This document shows positions 7,188-13,716 of a stretch of 13,716 nt of DNA, piece after piece. The notes below the pieces were generated by a model. It saw only the letters and a list, made by a program, of their open reading frames with translations. It ran no database searches and was not told where the DNA came from. Numbering within the stretch: position 1 is the first letter of the stretch; each line of letters begins with the position of its first letter. The translations under genes were made by a program, and so were the position numbers. This stretch comes from Tannerella sp. (GTDB lineage Bacteria; Bacteroidota; Bacteroidia; Bacteroidales; Tannerellaceae): the NCBI GenBank assembly GCA_031267485.1, contig JAIRYY010000324.1:1-13716 (forward strand), read 5' to 3'.

Positions 7188-9614
7188 TTATTTTTTCTTT
7201 ATGACAAGCATCCAATAATCATCCTTTTCTTTCTGTTCCAGAATTTCATGCCCCTCATTCCGAACCGAACCGGGAACGTTGTCAATCGGCTGTCCGTCGT
7301 CGAGCCATATTTCCAGCTGTTCGCCCGACCGCATGGCAGCCAGGAGGATTTTTGTCTGCACAAAATTCATCGGACAGGCAACTCCCCGCAAATCCTTGAA
7401 TTTACGGACAGGCGTCTCCCGGATGCGGCCAACCGTTCCGGCATCGCCGCCCGGCGCTTCCGGAGAGCGGGCCGGCTGTCCGGAAGCAACCGGCGCCTCC
7501 CTTTTATCAGCGCCGGCAGGTATGTTTTTGAACTGTAGGGAATCATCCATGTTCTTATACAGGTCGGCGACCCTGTCGGCCAGCGTGTAAATCTCATTCT
7601 CGCGGGAGGTGAAATTGTAATCCTTCACGTCGCGGGCAATCGAAACAATGTCACGAAATTTTTCTTCGACGAAACCATATTCGATGAACTTTTCGATAAA
7701 CAGGTTGAAAACGTCGTCCGTCGTTTTAGGTTCGGCGCCACGGGTCACCAGCAGCATGCGCGAAGACGAGAAAACGATGTCGTACAGAAGACGGTTTCTC
7801 CCGGCAGCGCCGGTTTCGTCTTTTAACGCATCCCTGCGCGCATTTATAATGCCAAGGTCGACATCAATCATGTCGAAAAGTCCGGCGGAACATTCGGCCG
7901 TCCCCCTGCCGACCACGCTGAACAGCGTCTCCGCACCCCAGTCGAAATAATAATTTTTATCTTCGGCGAACGGCGGTATGTCCCTGTATTCGTCAATCAG
8001 CGCCAGAGCGACGTTCCGTCCCTCCGAATCCAGATATGAGGTAAGCGACGGGTATTGCGACGCGTCGCTGTTAAGATAGGCCTCAAGCAGGCGGCGGACA
8101 AACCCGGGTATGTCCCTGGCGCTTATGTTGCCGACAGGCGCAGCCAGCTTCGGCGAAACGTTTCTATGGGCGGCAAGATGCACCTGATAACCCGGATAGA
8201 CACGGTCATTGCGAAGTATTTTACCCGAAAATCCGATGTCCGCCCAATGCTGTTGCCCGCACGAATTGGGACATCCCGATATATGAATCCGGGCATCATG
8301 GAGTTTGTCCATTGCCAGACTGCTCCGTGACAGTTCGCGGCGGACAGCCGCGGCAAGTTCTTTTGACAGTCCGATGCCTAAGCGGCAAGTATCCGCTCCG
8401 GTACACGAGATGATATTATTAATGATAACCGGGGCATGCAAATCGGGAATAAACGTCTTCAGCAGCTGATACAGTTCGAGCAGGGCTATATCCGGTATGT
8501 TGCGAAGACGAATGTTCTGGGATGTTGTGAAACGGATGGTCTGCGTCCCGAACTGACGGATAAAAGTCAACAGCCTGCGCAGTCCATCTATCCGTATCCC
8601 GTCATCCAGCGGTATGTTCCCCAGCAAAACCGGCACAAGAATACTGCTGTAACCCTCCTGCCTCTGCCGCGTCACATACTGTTTTTTCCACAACTGATAC
8701 GCTTCACTCCCGGCCGGCGCCGTCTCCGCCGGTTTGAAGGAATATCCGGGACGTTCATTTTCCGTTTCCCCGGGATGAAACGCCGGCGCCGTCTCCTTCG
8801 CCTCCCGATAATATTCCCTTATCAGGCGGAGCGTCCCGTCCTCTCCCAATTTATAGAAAATAAAACGCAGGCGGGCTTTATTTTTGTTTTTCCGGTTTCC
8901 ATGTTCCGAAAAAAACTTTTTAAGGGCGCCGGCAACGGCATAAAGTTCCGAAGCGGGAATAAAATCGAACAGTAACCAGCCGACGGCAGGCTTCGTTCCG
9001 CCTCCGCCTCCGACATATACCCGGAATCCTTTTTCTCCGTCCTGCGTTTTGGCCACAAAACCAATGTCGTTGATGGCCGCATATCCAAGCTCTCTGTCAT
9101 CGGACGAGAAAGCGATTTTCATTTTCCTCGGCAACAGATAAGAATCCGGCTCTGCAATCAGTCTGGTCGTAAGTTCCATCGCGTACGGCGTCGTGTCGAA
9201 CTGTTCGTCTGCCGATATGCCGCTAAATTCCGACACCAGAATGTTACGGACGGTATTCCCTCCGCCCCCTTTCGTGCCAAGGCCTGTTTTCTGCAAATCA
9301 CGCATTACCGGCGCGACATTGCCGAGCGTAAGATTCTGTATCTGAATCTCCTGCCGGGTTGTGATGTGCAGCAGGCCGGAGTTATATCTTCCGGCAATCT
9401 CAATCACTTCGGAAAACTGCTCCGGAGTGATAACGCCGCCGGTAGTGCGTATGCGCGACATGTAAACCTCGTCCTGCCGCTGCTCGTATATTCCCATCGG
9501 AACGCGGAACGCCTTGAACTGAACCGTTGCAATCCGTTTTTGTGTGTAATCATCCGCCAGCGATGCAAACCGGACAATATCGTCGCCTAATGTTTCTGGT
9601 AATTTATAATGCAT
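7188..9614 (-). CDS. sir: Siroheme sulfite reductase fused to a HEPN-like helical domain and a TusA sulfurtransferase domain
   Basis: An 808-residue protein whose first about 560 residues are an assimilatory nitrite/sulfite reductase with its two duplicated halves (about 30-190 and 320-500). The siroheme/4Fe-4S ligands are C404-x5-C410 and C448-x3-C452, and the GGGGNTVRN stretch (116-124) is a siroheme-side motif. Residues about 585-690 look like an all-helical HEPN-type domain (RNRLLYDIVFSSSRMLLV, then RDVKDYNF). A Pro/Ala/Gly-rich linker (700-735) leads to a TusA/SirA domain (739-808) with sulfur-accepting C747 in CPMN, where the family motif is CPxP. Inference: sulfide made at the siroheme centre is handed to C747 and on to the carrier protein encoded next. 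Reduction of sulfite rather than nitrite is inferred from the neighbours. No flavoprotein or ferredoxin partner is seen. It starts 10 bp after the pstB-like stop. Confidence 0.9.
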   Translation of the reverse strand: MHYKLPETLGDDIVRFASLADDYTQKRIATVQFKAFRVPMGIYEQRQDEVYMSRIRTTGGVITPEQFSEVIEIAGRYNSGLLHITTRQEIQIQNLTLGNVAPVMRDLQKTGLGTKGGGGNTVRNILVSEFSGISADEQFDTTPYAMELTTRLIAEPDSYLLPRKMKIAFSSDDRELGYAAINDIGFVAKTQDGEKGFRVYVGGGGGTKPAVGWLLFDFIPASELYAVAGALKKFFSEHGNRKNKNKARLRFIFYKLGEDGTLRLIREYYREAKETAPAFHPGETENERPGYSFKPAETAPAGSEAYQLWKKQYVTRQRQEGYSSILVPVLLGNIPLDDGIRIDGLRRLLTFIRQFGTQTIRFTTSQNIRLRNIPDIALLELYQLLKTFIPDLHAPVIINNIISCTGADTCRLGIGLSKELAAAVRRELSRSSLAMDKLHDARIHISGCPNSCGQQHWADIGFSGKILRNDRVYPGYQVHLAAHRNVSPKLAAPVGNISARDIPGFVRRLLEAYLNSDASQYPSLTSYLDSEGRNVALALIDEYRDIPPFAEDKNYYFDWGAETLFSVVGRGTAECSAGLFDMIDVDLGIINARRDALKDETGAAGRNRLLYDIVFSSSRMLLVTRGAEPKTTDDVFNLFIEKFIEYGFVEEKFRDIVSIARDVKDYNFTSRENEIYTLADRVADLYKNMDDSLQFKNIPAGADKREAPVASGQPARSPEAPGGDAGTVGRIRETPVRKFKDLRGVACPMNFVQTKILLAAMRSGEQLEIWLDDGQPIDNVPGSVRNEGHEILEQKEKDDYWMLVIKKK

Positions 9615-9624
9615 ATATTAAAAT

Positions 9625-10470
9625 TCAGCTGAATACGCCCGATAAATACTGTTTTGTCAGGTCGTGCCGGGGATTGTTGAACAATTCCTTTGCCGGAGCG
9701 CTTTCGATGACCTCTCCCAGATAGATGAATATCACATGGTCGGCTATGCGCAGAGCCTGACGCAAAGTATGCGTAACGAGGATAACGCCGTATTTATCCT
9801 TGAGCTTGACGAATAAATCCTCAATATGCCGGCTCGATATCGGGTCTAATGCCGACGTCGATTCATCCCCCAGAATAAATTGCGGTTTTATCGCCAGTCC
9901 CCGCGCCAGGCACAACCGTTGTTGCTGACCGATAGACAGGCTGGAGGCGGGAGAATGAAGCCGGTCTTTCACTTCATCCCATAAGCCTGCATCCTGCAGG
10001 TTTTCCTCCACAATCTGTTTCAACTGTTTCCTGTTACGGATGCCGTGAATTTTACATCCGAAAGTGATATTGTCAAAAATAGACATCGGCAACGGGGTCG
10101 GGCGCTGTGACAGCAATCCCATTTTCTTACGTATATGAGTTACCTCCACTTTTTTCCCGTAAATATTTTCACCGTCAATAATGATTTCTCCATCCACCCT
10201 GACGTTTTCATCATCATCAATCAGACGGTTAATCGTCTTCAACAGCGTTGATTTCCCGCATCCCGACGGCCCGATGATACACGTGATTTTGTTATTGGGA
10301 ATTTCCATGCTGACATTTTTCAGAATACGGTTGTTCCCGATGCTCACATTGAGATTGTTCACCCGGATTTCCGAGCCTGTCGCTTTCCTGCCGTATAAGG
10401 CAGTATTGTCTTTACTGATTACAGCAGCAAGGTTATGGATGTTATGGTATACCGGAAGCGCCTCAATCAT
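9625..10470 (-). CDS. pstB: Pst-type ABC transporter ATPase (PstB-like)
   Basis: ATPase that would power the PstC/PstA-like permease encoded about 5 kb downstream in the same operon. It has 281 residues: Walker A GPSGCGKST at 67-75, Q-loop Q122, signature LSIGQQQR at 178-185, Walker B D202-E203 and H-loop H234. The spacing, SALDPIS and the QRPTPLP loop are PstB-like. Two deviations stand out: LSIG where PstB has LSGG, and DESTSALDP where most ABC proteins have DEP. An N-terminal extension of about 34 residues precedes the usual PstB start, and no other ATG lies within it. The gene begins 3 bp after the metY stop and ends 10 bp before sir, so the ATPase is split from its own permease by four sulfur genes. 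That arrangement argues for sulfur-linked transport. Confidence 0.92.
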   Translation of the reverse strand: MIEALPVYHNIHNLAAVISKDNTALYGRKATGSEIRVNNLNVSIGNNRILKNVSMEIPNNKITCIIGPSGCGKSTLLKTINRLIDDDENVRVDGEIIIDGENIYGKKVEVTHIRKKMGLLSQRPTPLPMSIFDNITFGCKIHGIRNRKQLKQIVEENLQDAGLWDEVKDRLHSPASSLSIGQQQRLCLARGLAIKPQFILGDESTSALDPISSRHIEDLFVKLKDKYGVILVTHTLRQALRIADHVIFIYLGEVIESAPAKELFNNPRHDLTKQYLSGVFS

Positions 10471-10473
10471 ACG

Positions 10474-12397
<1,924 letters not shown>

Positions 12398-12399
12398 GG

Positions 12400-12560
12400 C
12401 GTATTTCCGCGTCCGCTCGTTATAGACCACCTTCGGCCGCTCGATGACACACGCCTCCTCAAGCACGGACGATTCGCGTTCGTCCTTCACCACCGGCAGG
12501 ACAATCCCCTCGTCCTTCCAATACGCGAGGTTGCGTGAGGAGTAACAACGCACCAGTAAT
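12400..12560 (-). pseudogene. Fragment resembling glycoside hydrolase family 43
   Basis: About 50 residues (CYSSRNLAYWKDEGIVLP ... LEEACVIERPKVVYNERT) match the pattern of GH43 enzymes, where a day-by-day blade reads CYSS-DL-WKDEG and a later one ERPKVIYN-KT. It has no start of its own. It is joined upstream to the phosphoesterase pseudogene and downstream to the transposase remnant without an intergenic gap, so it is a relic. Confidence 0.5.
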
Positions 12561-12561
12561 A

Positions 12562-12982
12562 GATATCGATAACTCGCACGCCGTTGCCGATACGGTGGTT
12601 GTAGGTGGTGTTACTCCCTGAGAAACGACCGTAGGCTAGAGCAATCCCGTGGTAGCTGAAGAGGTAGTCGTTGACATGGTCATGCCCGATAAAAGCGCCC
12701 ATCACATCGCCGCTCTCCAGCATGGCGACGAACATGCCGGGGTTGACGATGGCGGAATGGGATTTCTTCTCCCGCTTGTGACCGATGATTTTTATGTTCG
12801 GGTCGGTGTAGGGAGCATTGTATTCAGGGAAAGGGATATGGAAGAAATCCAGTGCGGGAAAGGGGATACCCTCGTTCGCCAGCGTGTACTTGGCGCTCGC
12901 TTTCCGGTACCACTACGCCAAAGAACAGGATAAAGAGATGTCTTTTTATGACCCCATTTCTCAATTTCGTTATATCATTCAT
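12562..12982 (-). pseudogene. Calcineurin-like metallophosphoesterase pseudogene
   Basis: The ATG at 12982 opens a peptide with a basic start and hydrophobic core (IKRHLFILFFGVV), which looks like a secretion signal. After a junction near 12917 the frame shifts by one. It then reads the C-terminal part of a secreted metallophosphoesterase: WYRKASAKYTLANEG, FFHIPFPEYNAPYTD, FVAMLESGDVMG, the metal-binding GHDHVND and ALAYGRFSG. The N-terminal metal-binding half (about 200 residues) is missing, and the end runs into the GH43-like scrap at 12562. Internal deletion plus frameshift makes it non-functional. Confidence 0.7.
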
Positions 12983-13060
12983 GCGTCATTCAAATTTGTA
13001 TTTAACATTCAATATTTCGGTTGTAAATATTTTGATTCGGAATCACGGACTACTGGCGGC
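12983..13060. other. AT-rich intergenic stretch
   Basis: Seventy-eight bases between the stop of the right-edge gene and the phosphoesterase pseudogene start. It is much richer in A and T than its surroundings and may hold the pseudogene's old promoter, but I find no convincing TAnnTTTG element. Confidence 0.4.
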
Positions 13061-13716
13061 TTATTTCAAAACGCTGTATACTTCTATCATGAAATATTGA
13101 GATTCCCCCTCTTTTGAACGGCAGGTGATGTCTACCGGCTGACGGAAGTCCATATCCTGCAGTTCAATTTCTCCCGCAGCCCACGAGATGCCGCTCCACC
13201 TCATCTTGTCGTACTCGATTCTTATGGGAATTTCTTTTCCGCCCTGACTGGCCGAGATACGGAGAAATTGATTCATGGGCGTTCCGTTGGGGGGTGCGCC
13301 GCCGCTGGAGCGGAAAGGCGTACCGTCCTGCCGGCATTGTGAAAAAAAGATTTGAATGTTTCGCTTCTCCTGCGGCTGCACCTGCAATTGGGCCGAATGA
13401 GCATCTACGGGCTGAAAGCGGTTCGTCAGCAATTCCATTTTTTGCGGAATGATCACATCCTTTTCCGTCCCCCAGTCGTATGCGGAAGAATTGTACTTCC
13501 CGAAACCGACGACAACCAGCTGTTCCGGCCCGATGACTAATTTACCGTCTTTAATCACCGGCTTAAAGCCTTCGTCATGGAAAAGGATGCGTCCGGCAGA
13601 CGGTCCGGTCAGGTCGATTTCCTGAAATTCATGCGAGGGATTGACGGCCGTGAACAGTGCGCCATCCATCGTTTCGGAATGGTATCCGTAAGGTTTTCCG
13701 GCGCCGGGGACTTCTC
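13061..13716 (-). CDS. C-terminal part of an unrecognised large protein, cut by the window edge
   Basis: The frame is open from the right edge to a TAA at 13063-13061, about 217 residues. An ATG at 13669 lies within it, but in-frame sequence continues upstream (PYGYHSETMDGALFTAVNP), so this is not the true start. Visible features are GRILFHDEGFKP, LVIGPEQLVVVGFGKY, a predicted beta-rich composition, and a C-terminal region with no membrane segment. The pattern is reminiscent of accessory beta-sandwich domains at the end of Bacteroidota glycoside hydrolases, consistent with GH43 and phosphoesterase relics next door, but I do not recognise the family. Confidence 0.6.
   Translation of the reverse strand, partial: EVPGAGKPYGYHSETMDGALFTAVNPSHEFQEIDLTGPSAGRILFHDEGFKPVIKDGKLVIGPEQLVVVGFGKYNSSAYDWGTEKDVIIPQKMELLTNRFQPVDAHSAQLQVQPQEKRNIQIFFSQCRQDGTPFRSSGGAPPNGTPMNQFLRISASQGGKEIPIRIEYDKMRWSGISWAAGEIELQDMDFRQPVDITCRSKEGESQYFMIEVYSVLK

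Noticed and set aside
12649..13117. Plus-strand open frames across the phosphoesterase pseudogene
   Set aside because: They are shadows of the minus-strand sequence, which carries the recognisable GHDH and FFHIPFPEY motifs.

Overview
The window reads as a piece of a Bacteroidota (probably Bacteroidales) chromosome. The clues are a TAnnTTTG-type -7 promoter element, weak Shine-Dalgarno signals, proteins of Bacteroidota character, and decayed relics of a polysaccharide-degradation neighbourhood (GH43, calcineurin-like phosphoesterase) and of a transposase upstream. Every gene I accept lies on the minus strand, so the locus is read from right to left.

Right part (about 11930-13716): the C-terminal part of a large unrecognised protein enters from the right edge and stops at 13061. 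Behind it lies a gene graveyard. It holds a metallophosphoesterase pseudogene (signal-peptide start plus C-terminal half), a GH43-like scrap and a frameshifted scrap of a DDE-type transposase. It ends in a dense nest of inverted repeats (about 11932-12063).

Left part (17-11772): eleven genes that look like one operon, starting from a good Bacteroidota promoter at about 11836-11866. Gaps are 24 bp or less, or the genes overlap. The order is metY (O-acetylhomoserine sulfhydrylase), a pstB-like ATPase, a sulfite reductase with C-terminal HEPN-like and TusA domains, a ThiS-type sulfur carrier ending in GGGE, a MoeB/ThiF-type activating enzyme, a JAMM metalloprotease, pstS-, pstC- and pstA-like genes, a HemC(truncated)-CobA-HemD fusion, and hemB.

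How they fit together (inference): the Pst-like transporter would import an oxyanion. Given its neighbours and the absence of phoU, a sulfur oxyanion is the attractive guess. The siroheme sulfite reductase makes sulfide, and hemB plus the HemC-CobA-HemD fusion would feed PBG through to precorrin-2 for its siroheme. The JAMM protease would trim the Glu from the carrier's GGGE tail, the MoeB-like enzyme would adenylate the exposed glycine, and the adenylate would become a thiocarboxylate. MetY would use that thiocarboxylate to make homocysteine. This matches the protein-thiocarboxylate (HcyS/HcyD/HcyF/MetY/Sir) route described in Wolinella succinogenes. The new elements here are the embedded Pst-like transporter, the SiR-HEPN-TusA fusion, the tetrapyrrole genes and the HemC that lacks its cofactor domain. 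Not in the window: sulfate activation (CysD/N/C/H), precorrin-2 dehydrogenase/ferrochelatase, HemA/HemL, phoU, and any reductase partner for SiR.
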